Source: JAYSFC01 sp041913505
Lineage (GTDB): Bacteria; Pseudomonadota; Gammaproteobacteria; Burkholderiales; Burkholderiaceae_C
NCBI GenBank assembly: GCA_041913505.1
Contig: JAYSFC010000158.1
Location: forward strand, 1 to 6,642
Direction: 5' to 3'
DNA length: 6,642 nt
The notes beneath the pieces are model-generated. The model did not search any database. It was given only the letters and a program-made list of their open reading frames with translations, and was not told the origin of the DNA. Shown here piece by piece: positions 1-5,740 of this stretch. The translations under genes were made by a program, and so were the position numbers. The number at the start of each line of letters is the position of its first letter. Within the stretch, counting starts at the first letter, position 1.

Positions 1-419
1 TGGCCAAGGGCGCGGTGGACCTGGGCAAGCTGCAGGACGAGGCCGAGAAGAAGGCGGCCGAGGAAGCCGCCGAGGCATTCAAGCCCGTGCTCGCCCAGCT
101 CAAGGAGGCGCTCAAGGACAAGGCCGAAGACGTGCGCGTGACCACACGCCTCGTCGACTCGCCCGCTTGTCTGGTGGTGCAGGACGGCGGCATGAGCACG
201 CAGCTCGCCCGCATGCTCAAGCAGGCTGGCCAGCAGGCGCCCGACGCCAAACCCGTGCTCGAAGTGAACCCTGTGCACCCGCTGGTCAAGAAGCTCGAAG
301 GCAGCGTGAACTTCCACGACCTGGCCCACATCCTGTTCGACCAGGCCTTGCTGGCCGAGGGCGGCCTGCCTGACGACCCGGCGGCTTATGTGAAGCGCGT
401 GAACGCGTTGCTCGCATGA
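1..419 (+). CDS. htpG: Chaperone protein HtpG (Hsp90), C-terminal fragment
   Basis: This is the last ~139 codons of the bacterial Hsp90, a cytosolic ATP-dependent homodimeric chaperone. The open frame enters from outside the window; the first full codon is at position 3 and the stop is TGA at 417-419. Only the C-terminal dimerization domain is present. The ATPase and middle domains lie upstream and cannot be judged. Recognition rests on landmarks shared with E. coli HtpG in the same order: an RLVDSPA segment (E. coli RLTDTPA), MSTQLARML, a VNPVHPLVK segment (E. coli LNPDHVLVK), DQALLAEGG, and a final RVNALL. The fragment begins with a charged, Ala/Glu/Lys-rich helix, as expected for the start of this domain. 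The GTG at 15 is internal, not a start. Nothing looks broken. The neighbouring ferric reductase is on the same strand but 111 bp away across a strong hairpin, so a shared operon is not implied. Confidence 0.95.
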   Translation, partial: AKGAVDLGKLQDEAEKKAAEEAAEAFKPVLAQLKEALKDKAEDVRVTTRLVDSPACLVVQDGGMSTQLARMLKQAGQQAPDAKPVLEVNPVHPLVKKLEGSVNFHDLAHILFDQALLAEGGLPDDPAAYVKRVNALLA

Positions 420-493
420 GCGAGGCAGGGGATGGATGCCAGCGCGTTGAGGCGCGTTAAGGCGGCATTCGTCCCCTGTGCGTAGGATGCCGG

Positions 494-524
494 CACGGCC
501 CCGGAACTCCCTTCCGGGGCCGTG
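494..524 (+). terminator. Perfect 13-bp hairpin after htpG, probable terminator without a U-tract
   Basis: The arms at 494-506 and 512-524 are exact reverse complements (CACGGCCCCGGAA and its mate) around a 5-nt loop, CTCCC. It lies 75 nt past the htpG stop, where a terminator would be expected. The right arm is followed by GCTGTCATG rather than a T-run, so intrinsic termination would be atypical. The hairpin ends only 6 nt before the ferric reductase ATG at 531, so it could instead act as a leader structure for that gene. The remainder of the gap (420-493) shows no promoter I would defend. Confidence 0.6.
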
Positions 525-530
525 GCTGTC

Positions 531-1862
531 ATGAAGATTCTCCCAAGAAGTTTTGCCCTGCTGCTGCTCGGCCTCACGGCCCTGTGGTGGTGGGCCAGCG
601 CCGACGCGATCGCCCTGGCCAGCGGCCTGTTCGCGTGGCGCGCATTGATGATCCAGTACTCCGGCGTGCTGGCCCTGGGCGTGATGAGCGTGGGCATGCT
701 GCTGGCCATCCGCCCCCTGTGGCTGGAGCAGCGCCTGCATGGGCTCGACAAGATGTACCGGCTGCACCAGTGGCTGGGCATCGCGGGCCTGGTGTTCGCG
801 GTCACGCATTGGCTCTGGAAGAAGGCCCCCAAGTGGGCCGTGCAGGCCGGCTGGCTCGAGCGTCCGCCGCGGCATCCGCGCGCCGACCCGGGCGTGGAGA
901 TCTTCCGTTTCTTCCAAAGCCAGCGCGGCCTGGCCGAGCAGGTGGGGGAATGGGCCTTCTATGCGGCGGTGCTGCTCATCGCCATTGCCTTGGTGCGGCG
1001 CTTTCCCTACCGCCACTTCTTCCAAACGCACCGCTGGATCGCGCTGGTCTACCTGGCGCTTGTTCTGCACTCCGTGGTGCTGCTCGATTTCGCGTCATGG
1101 CCCACGCCGCTGGGTGTGGCCATGGGCGCGCTCATGCTGGCGGGCAGCGCGGCGGCCTGCGTGAGCCTGTCGCGCCGCATCGGTGCGCGCCGCAAGGTGG
1201 TGGGCGTGATCGAGCGCCTCGAATACATCGGCGATGCGCGCGTCAACGCTGTCACGGTGCTGCTGCGGGGCCCGTGGGCAGGGCACGAGGCGGGGCAGTT
1301 CGCCTTTGTCACCTTCGATGACGGCGAAGGCGCGCACCCGTTCACCATCGCCTCGGCGTGGCAGGGGGATGGGCGGCTGCGCTTTTTCATCAAGGCGCTG
1401 GGCGACTACACGAACACCTTGGCAACCCGCCTGCGGACCGGCGCCGTGGCCGTGGTGGAGGGGCCCTACGGGCGCTTCAATTTCGAGGGCGCCGCGCGGC
1501 GGCAGATCTGGGTGGCCGGCGGCATCGGGCTCACGCCGTTTCTTGCGCGCCTGCAGGCGCTGGCCGCGCAGCCCGACGGCCGGGCGGTGGACTTTTTCTA
1601 CAGCACGGCGGGGCTGGATGCGGATTCGCTGCAGCGCATTGCCGACAGCGCGCGGGCTGCGGGTGTGCGCCTGCATGTCACGATGAGCGGCCATGACAGC
1701 CGGCTCGACGGGGCCCGTCTGCGCGCTGCGGTGCCCGAATGGGCGCAGGCCGATGTCTGGTTCTGCGGCCCCGCCGCTTTCGGCCATGCCCTGCGCGACG
1801 ACCTCGTGGCCCGGGGCCTGGCGGCGCAGCGCTTCCACCAGGAGCTGTTCGCGCTGCGTTGA
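531..1862 (+). CDS. Ferric reductase-like membrane flavocytochrome (FRD/NOX-type, FAD and NAD(P)H domains)
   Basis: A 443-residue inner-membrane oxidoreductase predicted to pass electrons from cytosolic NAD(P)H through FAD to membrane heme and on to an external acceptor such as ferric iron. The N-terminal ~210 residues hold hydrophobic helices, beginning near residues 8-22. Two histidine pairs fit bis-His heme ligation: H79/H93 (14 apart) and H167/H180 (13 apart). A ferredoxin-reductase-like half follows: HPFT at 269-272 (FAD-binding), GPYGRF at 311-316, GGIGLTP at 330-336 (nucleotide loop), CGP at 412-414, and a C-terminal FHQELFALR of the usual aromatic-tail type. I chose ATG 531. An in-frame GTG at 522 lies inside the hairpin arm and would add only MAV. 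Neither start has a clear Shine-Dalgarno. The family includes ferric reductases, NADPH-oxidase-like enzymes and oxidases of unknown substrate. No siderophore or iron-uptake gene is adjacent, so the substrate is unproven. Confidence 0.88.
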   Translation: MKILPRSFALLLLGLTALWWWASADAIALASGLFAWRALMIQYSGVLALGVMSVGMLLAIRPLWLEQRLHGLDKMYRLHQWLGIAGLVFAVTHWLWKKAPKWAVQAGWLERPPRHPRADPGVEIFRFFQSQRGLAEQVGEWAFYAAVLLIAIALVRRFPYRHFFQTHRWIALVYLALVLHSVVLLDFASWPTPLGVAMGALMLAGSAAACVSLSRRIGARRKVVGVIERLEYIGDARVNAVTVLLRGPWAGHEAGQFAFVTFDDGEGAHPFTIASAWQGDGRLRFFIKALGDYTNTLATRLRTGAVAVVEGPYGRFNFEGAARRQIWVAGGIGLTPFLARLQALAAQPDGRAVDFFYSTAGLDADSLQRIADSARAAGVRLHVTMSGHDSRLDGARLRAAVPEWAQADVWFCGPAAFGHALRDDLVARGLAAQRFHQELFALR

Positions 1863-1892
1863 TCGCTTCGCGCGCGTCGCCGATTCCAGGTT

Positions 1893-2714
1893 CTAGAAAG
1901 GCGGGCCTTCGGCGCCCTGGGCCTGCAGCTGCGCTACCTGGGCGCGCAGCGCCGCGTTCTCGGCCGTGAGTTCGGCCACGCGCTGGCGCAGCGATTCGAG
2001 CGTGTCGGCCTCGGTGGCCTCTTGCGGTGCAGATGCGGCGCCCGTGGCCTCGGCGGCTTCCGTGCGCGGTTTGCGCTTGGCCTCGCGTACGCGCTTGGCG
2101 GCCTGCTTGAGCTCATCCTTGCCTGCGACGGCGGCAGCGCGCTGTTCCTCGGCGGGCAGGGTGGCCACGGCGGCGGCGGCGTTGATCGAGATCGTGCCGG
2201 ACTTCACAGCCGCCACCAGCTCGGGCTCGGCCTGTTTCTGGATCTTCTCGATCATCACTACCTGGCTGCTGCTCAGGCGGGCAGCCTTGGCGATGGCTTC
2301 GCGGCTGGTGAGGGGTGGCGTGGCGGTTGGCACCGGGGCCACGGTGTCCGAGGGTGCTACGGCATGGTCGTCGCTCGCGGGTTCGGCCTTGCGTGCCGCG
2401 AGGATCTCGCGCTTGCGCAGCGCGAGCACGCCGCGCTGGAAATCCGACACGCTGCGACGGCCCAGGTGCTGGTCGATCATCCACAGGTGCACGTCCTCCA
2501 TGGACTGGAAACGCGGGTTCTGCACGGTCTGGAAGGGCAGGCCGTGCTTGCGACAGATGCCGTAGCGGTTGTGGCCGTCCACGAGCACATTGCCCCAGAG
2601 CACCAGCGCATCGCGGCAGCCTTCGGCGAGCAGGCTGCGCTCGAGCGCATCGTGCTCCTCGGGGGTCAGGGGATCGATGTAGGCTTTGAGTTCTTCGTTG
2701 ACGACGATATCCAT
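1893..2714 (-). CDS. Stand-alone ParB N-terminal domain protein with HTH and C-terminal coiled coil
   Basis: A 273-residue cytosolic protein with the architecture of a ParB-like DNA-binding factor. Residues ~1-90 resemble the ParB/Srx nuclease-like fold, with LVDGHNRY at 44-51 matching the ParB GH-R-Y box, and DQHLGRR at 81-87. An Ala/Pro/Thr-rich linker covers about 113-135. An HTH-like stretch (REAIAKAARLSSSQV) begins at 138, followed by the typical GTISINAAAAVATLP helix pair at about 173-187. A basic patch (KRVREAKRKPR) lies at 207-217, and a leucine-zipper-like coiled coil at about 239-266, probably for dimerization. The start is ATG 2714; an in-frame TTG at 2735 would add seven residues with no better ribosome site. 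No parA, parS-like repeat, replication gene or integrase is visible, so chromosome or plasmid partition cannot be claimed. A regulator or nucleoid-associated role is equally possible. It converges with the ferric reductase across 30 bp that hold no clear terminator. Confidence 0.8.
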   Translation of the reverse strand: MDIVVNEELKAYIDPLTPEEHDALERSLLAEGCRDALVLWGNVLVDGHNRYGICRKHGLPFQTVQNPRFQSMEDVHLWMIDQHLGRRSVSDFQRGVLALRKREILAARKAEPASDDHAVAPSDTVAPVPTATPPLTSREAIAKAARLSSSQVVMIEKIQKQAEPELVAAVKSGTISINAAAAVATLPAEEQRAAAVAGKDELKQAAKRVREAKRKPRTEAAEATGAASAPQEATEADTLESLRQRVAELTAENAALRAQVAQLQAQGAEGPPF

Positions 2715-2744
2715 GGGGCGCTCAGGCGGGGGCAAGGGGCCGAG

Positions 2745-2750
2745 ATTGTA
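2745..2750 (-). promoter_or_regulatory. Candidate -10 box (TACAAT) for the ParB-like gene
   Basis: The minus strand reads TACAAT here, five of six matches to the sigma-70 -10 consensus. This would place the RNA start near 2738, about 24 nt before the ATG at 2714. The -35 region at 17-18 bp spacing (around 2768-2774) is poor, and a GC palindrome CCCGGCCGGG (2759-2768) fills the spacer. It lies in the 60-bp gap after the amidotransferase stop, so the gene may have its own promoter as well as readthrough. Confidence 0.4.
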
Positions 2751-2774
2751 GCGAGGGCCCCGGCCGGGCTTTGT

Positions 2775-3536
2775 TCAGCGGCAGGCGCCGTCCACGAACA
2801 CCTTGAGCTCACCGCTCTGGAACGGCGTCCACAGCTCGTCGCGCGTGAGCGGCGCGGTGACAATCACGGCCACGCGGTCGTTCGGCGTGGTTTCGGCGGC
2901 GAAGTCGATGCGTACATCCTCATCGGCCAGCTCGGCCACCGAGAACGGATGGCGGCGCTCGGTGTAGTAGAGGTGGGTGGAGGCATGGGCCCATAGCGCC
3001 TGGCCGTTCGAGAGCAGGAAGTTGAACGTGCCGTGCGGCGCGATGCGCGCGGCCAGCTCGCGCAGCGTGATCGTGAGCTCGTCCACGGTGGGCACACCCG
3101 CGTGGGACTTGGACAGCTCCTGCATGATCCAGCAGAACGCGTGCTCGCTATCGGTGTTGCCCACGGGATGGAAGTGCGCGTGCAGGCGCGGGCGGAAATC
3201 CTTGAGGTCGCCGTTGTGCGCGAACACCCAGTAGCGGCCCCAGAGCTCGCGCACGAAGGGGTGGCAGTTCTCCAGGCTCACCTGCCCTTGCGTGGCCTTG
3301 CGGATGTGGGCGATGACGTTGCGGCTCTTGATGGGGTAGCGCCGGATCAGCTCGGCCACGGGCGAGTCGACGGCGCGCTCATGGTCCACGAAATGGCGCA
3401 GGCCCCGGTCCTCGAAGAAGGCGATGCCCCAGCCGTCGGTGTGGTCCCCCGTGGCCCCGCCGCGCTGGGCAAAGCCCGTGAAGCTGAAGCGCACGTCCGT
3501 GGGCGTGTTGCAGTTCATGCCCAGCAGTTGGCACAT
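2775..3536 (-). CDS. yafJ: Class II glutamine amidotransferase, YafJ type
   Basis: A 253-residue cytosolic Ntn-hydrolase-fold protein that should hydrolyse glutamine to glutamate and ammonia, using Cys2 as the N-terminal nucleophile after Met removal (MCQLLGMN). Family landmarks are present in order: DGWG at 34-37, HIRKAT at 77-82, HPF at 92-94, AHNGDL at 106-111 and GNTDSEHAF at 126-134. The whole protein is a single glutaminase-like domain without a fused synthase, and the length fits YafJ-like proteins. The ammonia acceptor of this group is generally not established. EgtC of ergothioneine synthesis is a relative, but no egtB or egtD neighbour is visible. The ATG at 3536 comes 3 nt after the stop of the MFS exporter, with no independent Shine-Dalgarno outside that gene, so translational coupling is likely. 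The assignment to the fold is firm; the symbol is by family resemblance. Confidence 0.88.
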   Translation of the reverse strand: MCQLLGMNCNTPTDVRFSFTGFAQRGGATGDHTDGWGIAFFEDRGLRHFVDHERAVDSPVAELIRRYPIKSRNVIAHIRKATQGQVSLENCHPFVRELWGRYWVFAHNGDLKDFRPRLHAHFHPVGNTDSEHAFCWIMQELSKSHAGVPTVDELTITLRELAARIAPHGTFNFLLSNGQALWAHASTHLYYTERRHPFSVAELADEDVRIDFAAETTPNDRVAVIVTAPLTRDELWTPFQSGELKVFVDGACR

Positions 3537-3539
3537 GGG

Positions 3540-4988
3540 TCAGTCCTTCGGCGTTTCGCGCAGTTGCCATGCCGCCGCCAGCGCGAGCAGGCACAGGCCC
3601 GTGAGCATGAGAAAGGTTTCGGTGAAGGCGGCCACGCGCTGCGGCCCGTCGCCCGCCGCGGCCAGCGAGGCGCCGTGCGCGGCCATGCGCCATTCGAGCA
3701 CGATGCCGCACAGGCTCACGCCCGCCGCGCCGCCGAGCATGCGGATGAAGCTGATGGCGCTCGACCCCTGGGAGATCAGCGACCTGTCGAGTGGGCGCAT
3801 GGCGCCGAGGTTCAGCGACGGCAGGATGAAGCCCAGCCCGATGCGCCCGACGATGGCGAAGGCCACGAGCATCCACAGCGGCGAGCCGATCCCCACGAAC
3901 ACCATGAGCGCGAACGAGGCCGCGAGCAGGGCGAGCCCCGTGCCCACGAGCGACTGCGTGGGCTGCTTGTCGGCCAGGCGTCCCACGAGCGGAATGGTGA
4001 TGGCCAGCGCGATGCCGGCCGGCAGCATGATGGTGCCCACATGCGAGGCCGACAGCTGCAGGCCCAGCTGCATGAACACGGGCAGCAGGTAGGTGGAGCC
4101 GAACAGCGCCGTGCCGTAGATGAAAGCCACCACGCAGCCCATGGCGAACTGGCGGTACTGGAACAGCCGCAGGTCCATGAGGGGCTTGCCACCGCGTGCG
4201 AGCTGGCGGCGCTGCCACCCGATGAAGAGCACGAGCGCGGCGAGGGCCGCGGCCAGCAGCGCCACCGACTCGCCCACGGGCCCGCTGCGCAGCGCCACCA
4301 GGCCGTTGAGCAGGCACAGCGTGCCGCCCGCGCCGAGCAGCAGGCTGCGCCAGTCGAGCCCCGCGCCGTCACGCCCCGCCTCTGCGCCGCCGGGCGCCGT
4401 GACGGGTACGAACTTGTAGGCCAGCCACAGCGAGGCGAGGCAGAACGGCACGACCATGAAGAAGATCGAGCGCCAGCCGAACCAATCGACGAGCAGCCCG
4501 CCGATGCTGGGGCCGACCGCCGGCGCTAGCACCACGCCCATGCCGAAGATGCCGCTGGCGCGGCCCTGCTCGTGGGGCTGGAAGGCGTAGAGGATGATGA
4601 CGGCGGGAATGGGTTGCACCACGCCAGCGGCCAGGCCCTCGGCCACGCGCGCGGCCAGCACCATCCAGAACTGGTGGGCCATGCCGCCGCCGATGCCGCC
4701 CGCCATGAGCAGCAGCACGGCGCCCACGTAGGTGGCGCGGTAGCCGTAGCGCGAGAGCAGCCAGGGCGTGGTGAGCATGGCCACCGTGGTGGCCACCATG
4801 AAGCCGGAGGTGACCCATTGCGCGCGCTCTTGGCCCAGCGCGAAATGGTGGCTCATGTCGGGAATGGCCACGTTCACGATGGTCGAAGACATGATGGAGG
4901 CCATGGTGCCCACCATCACCGACAGCAGCACCAGCCAGCGGTAGCGCGTGCCGTAGCGCGCCTTGAGCGCGGCGACGGAGCCGGTCAT
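3540..4988 (-). CDS. MFS exporter, DHA2 (EmrB/QacA-like, 14-TM) family
   Basis: A 482-residue inner-membrane protein expected to export drugs or metabolites by proton antiport. The first helix (about residues 19-45) carries STIVNVAIP, the TM1 signature of DHA2 carriers. A degenerate motif A (LSRYGYR) sits near residue 79, and an extended antiporter motif C (GMGVVLAPAVGPSIGG) spans about 149-164, followed by WFGWRSIFF. The length and many further hydrophobic stretches fit 14 membrane segments. The acidic residue usually preceding STIVN in TM1 is serine here. I chose ATG 4988 because AGAAGG lies 6 nt upstream; an in-frame ATG at 5009 would add seven residues and lacks such a site. The substrate is not predictable. 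No TetR or MarR regulator and no EmrA-like adaptor is adjacent. The amidotransferase follows after 3 bp, so the two form an operon. Confidence 0.9.
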   Translation of the reverse strand: MTGSVAALKARYGTRYRWLVLLSVMVGTMASIMSSTIVNVAIPDMSHHFALGQERAQWVTSGFMVATTVAMLTTPWLLSRYGYRATYVGAVLLLMAGGIGGGMAHQFWMVLAARVAEGLAAGVVQPIPAVIILYAFQPHEQGRASGIFGMGVVLAPAVGPSIGGLLVDWFGWRSIFFMVVPFCLASLWLAYKFVPVTAPGGAEAGRDGAGLDWRSLLLGAGGTLCLLNGLVALRSGPVGESVALLAAALAALVLFIGWQRRQLARGGKPLMDLRLFQYRQFAMGCVVAFIYGTALFGSTYLLPVFMQLGLQLSASHVGTIMLPAGIALAITIPLVGRLADKQPTQSLVGTGLALLAASFALMVFVGIGSPLWMLVAFAIVGRIGLGFILPSLNLGAMRPLDRSLISQGSSAISFIRMLGGAAGVSLCGIVLEWRMAAHGASLAAAGDGPQRVAAFTETFLMLTGLCLLALAAAWQLRETPKD

Positions 4989-4994
4989 GTCATA

Positions 4995-5000
4995 CCTTCT
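4995..5000 (-). promoter_or_regulatory. Ribosome binding site deciding the MFS exporter start
   Basis: The minus strand reads AGAAGG at 5000-4995, 6 nt before the ATG at 4988. This is the best Shine-Dalgarno match in the leader and favours the shorter 482-residue product over the in-frame ATG at 5009, for which the motif would be internal. Confidence 0.7.
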
Positions 5001-5040
5001 TGGCGCCATGGCATGGTTCTCAGCCCACGAATCTGGCGCG

Positions 5041-5155
5041 CCCCAAGCACGAGCAGCCGAGCAAGGGCCGCCCCGCCGCGACGGCTGCGTCCCCCTTCCC
5101 GTAGCGCGAAGCGCGTAGAGAGAAGGGGGAAGGCGCGCAGCGCCTCAGGGGGAGG
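5041..5155 (-). repeat. Structured intergenic repeat of the Comamonadaceae type
   Basis: This noncoding stretch, between the tautomerase stop and the MFS leader, is built from nested inverted repeats. CCCCCTT at 5091-5097 pairs with AAGGGGG at 5123-5129. Inside that loop GCGC-GAA-GCGC forms a small hairpin at 5104-5114. AGGCGC-GCA-GCGCCT forms another at 5131-5145. Read on the minus strand it begins CCTCCCCCTGAGGCGC and continues toward GGCGGCCCTTGCTCGGC. I recall near-identical sequence scattered between genes in Acidovorax, Delftia and related genomes; that is from memory, not a search. It starts 1 nt after the tautomerase stop codon and may serve as its terminator or 3' end. The boundaries, especially the one at 5041, are approximate. 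Confidence 0.65.
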
Positions 5156-5156
5156 T

Positions 5157-5345
5157 TCACGTCCTTTCCAGCCAGAGTTTGCCGCCCGTGGCCCAGTTCT
5201 CGCGCTTGACGTCGGTGATCAGGATGTCCACCGATTCGGGCGAGCCGCCGAGGACCTCGACGGACACGCGCGTGATCTCTTCGACGAGCTTGCGCTTTTG
5301 CTCGATGGTGCGGCCTTCCATCATTTCGATGTGGTACGTGGGCAT
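5157..5345 (-). CDS. 4-oxalocrotonate tautomerase family enzyme
   Basis: A 62-codon gene for a small beta-alpha-beta tautomerase, normally an oligomer, using the amino-terminal proline as general base after Met removal. The mature protein starts PTYHIEMMEGRT, so Pro1 and Arg11 fall where 4-oxalocrotonate tautomerase (XylH/DmpI) has them. EGRTIEQK is the family's first-helix entry, and NWATGGKL near the C terminus matches the usual aromatic-plus-GG segment (Trp50 in place of Phe50). Position 39, arginine in the classical enzyme, is aspartate here, so the substrate is probably not oxalocrotonate. AGGA lies 6 nt before the ATG at 5345. A longer in-frame opening up to 5654 runs through the CWC gene in another frame and is not believed. 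The CWC gene is 41 bp upstream on the same strand. No meta-cleavage pathway genes are near, so the biological substrate is unknown. Confidence 0.88.
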   Translation of the reverse strand: MPTYHIEMMEGRTIEQKRKLVEEITRVSVEVLGGSPESVDILITDVKRENWATGGKLWLERT

Positions 5346-5386
5346 GGTGCTTCCTGCAAAGAAATAGGGGGAATCAGGGAGCCGGA

Positions 5387-5623
5387 TCATATCGGCTGGT
5401 GCGCGGGCGGCACGGCCGGCACGCCATCTGGCGGCGTTTCGCGCGCACACAGCGGGCAGATGCAGGAGCAGCCCCGCTGCGCGGGGCCGATGCGTGCGAG
5501 GGCCTCGCGCGATACGGGGGTGTGCATGCACCAGCATGCCTGCGCGGGCTGGCCCGCCGCGACGGCGCACTGGTTGGCCTGGCCGCACAGGGGGCAATGG
5601 GTGGTGTCGATGGCGGGGAGCAT
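5387..5623 (-). CDS. Small cysteine-rich CWC family protein
   Basis: A 78-residue protein with nine cysteines: C10-P-L-C13, C19, C30-W-C32, and C52-x-C54-x-C56-P-L-C59. The CPLCG opening, the CWC triplet and the closing CxCxxC-like cluster match the 'cysteine-rich CWC' family, whose function is not established; the CxxC pairs suggest zinc or another metal. There is no signal peptide or membrane segment. The tail (about 60-78) is Pro-rich and looks disordered. ATG 5623 is chosen because GAAGG sits 4 nt upstream. An in-frame GTG at 5662 lies inside the terminator hairpin and is rejected. It is the first gene after the glcB terminator and probably the leader of a two-gene unit with the tautomerase. 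Confidence 0.8.
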   Translation of the reverse strand: MLPAIDTTHCPLCGQANQCAVAAGQPAQACWCMHTPVSREALARIGPAQRGCSCICPLCARETPPDGVPAVPPAHQPI

Positions 5624-5650
5624 GGTGCCTTCGAGTGTAGGCGCACCCAA

Positions 5651-5680
5651 GCAAAACGGCACCCGCAGGTGCCGTTTTGC
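5651..5680 (-). terminator. Intrinsic terminator downstream of glcB
   Basis: The arms 5651-5663 and 5668-5680 pair perfectly over 13 bp (GCAAAACGGCACC) around a 4-nt loop. On the minus strand the stem ends in GTTTTGC, giving a short U-rich arm that continues into TTGGG. It lies about 60 nt past the glcB stop and before the CWC gene. The A-rich opposite arm means it could work in both directions. Confidence 0.75.
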
Positions 5681-5689
5681 CTTAAATCC

Positions 5690-5737
5690 GCTGCTTGTGC
5701 TTGTCTGCTGGACTCAAGCAGCTATTGATTTAATAGC
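5690..5737 (-). repeat. Inverted-repeat element at the glcB 3' end
   Basis: Two adjoining hairpins. GCTATT (5721-5726) pairs with AATAGC (5732-5737) across 5 nt. GCTGCTTG (5690-5697) pairs with CAAGCAGC (5715-5722) across 17 nt, sharing two bases with the first. TGCTTG is also directly duplicated at 5692-5703, allowing an alternative pairing. On the minus strand AATAGCTGCTTG resembles a short repeat I recall from memory in many Comamonadaceae intergenic regions. The element begins 3 nt after the glcB stop and precedes the terminator. Confidence 0.55.
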
Positions 5738-5740
5738 GAA

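Noticed and set aside
483..488. TAGGAT as a -10 box for the ferric reductase gene
   Set aside because: There is no acceptable -35 hexamer 16-18 bp upstream; TTGAGG at 447-452 is 30 bp away.
1095..1838. 247-codon minus-strand open frame inside the ferric reductase gene
   Set aside because: The plus-strand protein carries all expected heme, FAD and NAD(P)H motifs; the antisense frame has none.
2759..2768. CCCGGCCGGG palindrome as a terminator for the amidotransferase gene
   Set aside because: On the minus strand it is not followed by a T-run. The TTTGTT lies on the other side, where no plus-strand gene ends.
2022..2996. 324-codon plus-strand open frame opposite the ParB-like gene
   Set aside because: It is antisense to a protein with clear domains and has no plausible ribosome site or homology I recognise.
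3033..4529. 498-codon plus-strand open frame opposite the amidotransferase and exporter
   Set aside because: Its composition is low-complexity His/Arg/Gln/Ala/Glu, it has no recognisable domain, and it lies antisense to two well-supported genes. It is a frame shadow caused by GC-rich codon use.
5634..5639. TACACT as a -10 box for the CWC gene
   Set aside because: The implied RNA start would fall downstream of the Shine-Dalgarno at 5628-5632, and no -35 match is present at proper spacing.
5157..5654. 165-codon version of the tautomerase with a long N-terminal extension
   Set aside because: The extension is the CWC gene read in another frame. The internal ATG at 5345 has a Shine-Dalgarno and yields the catalytic Pro1.
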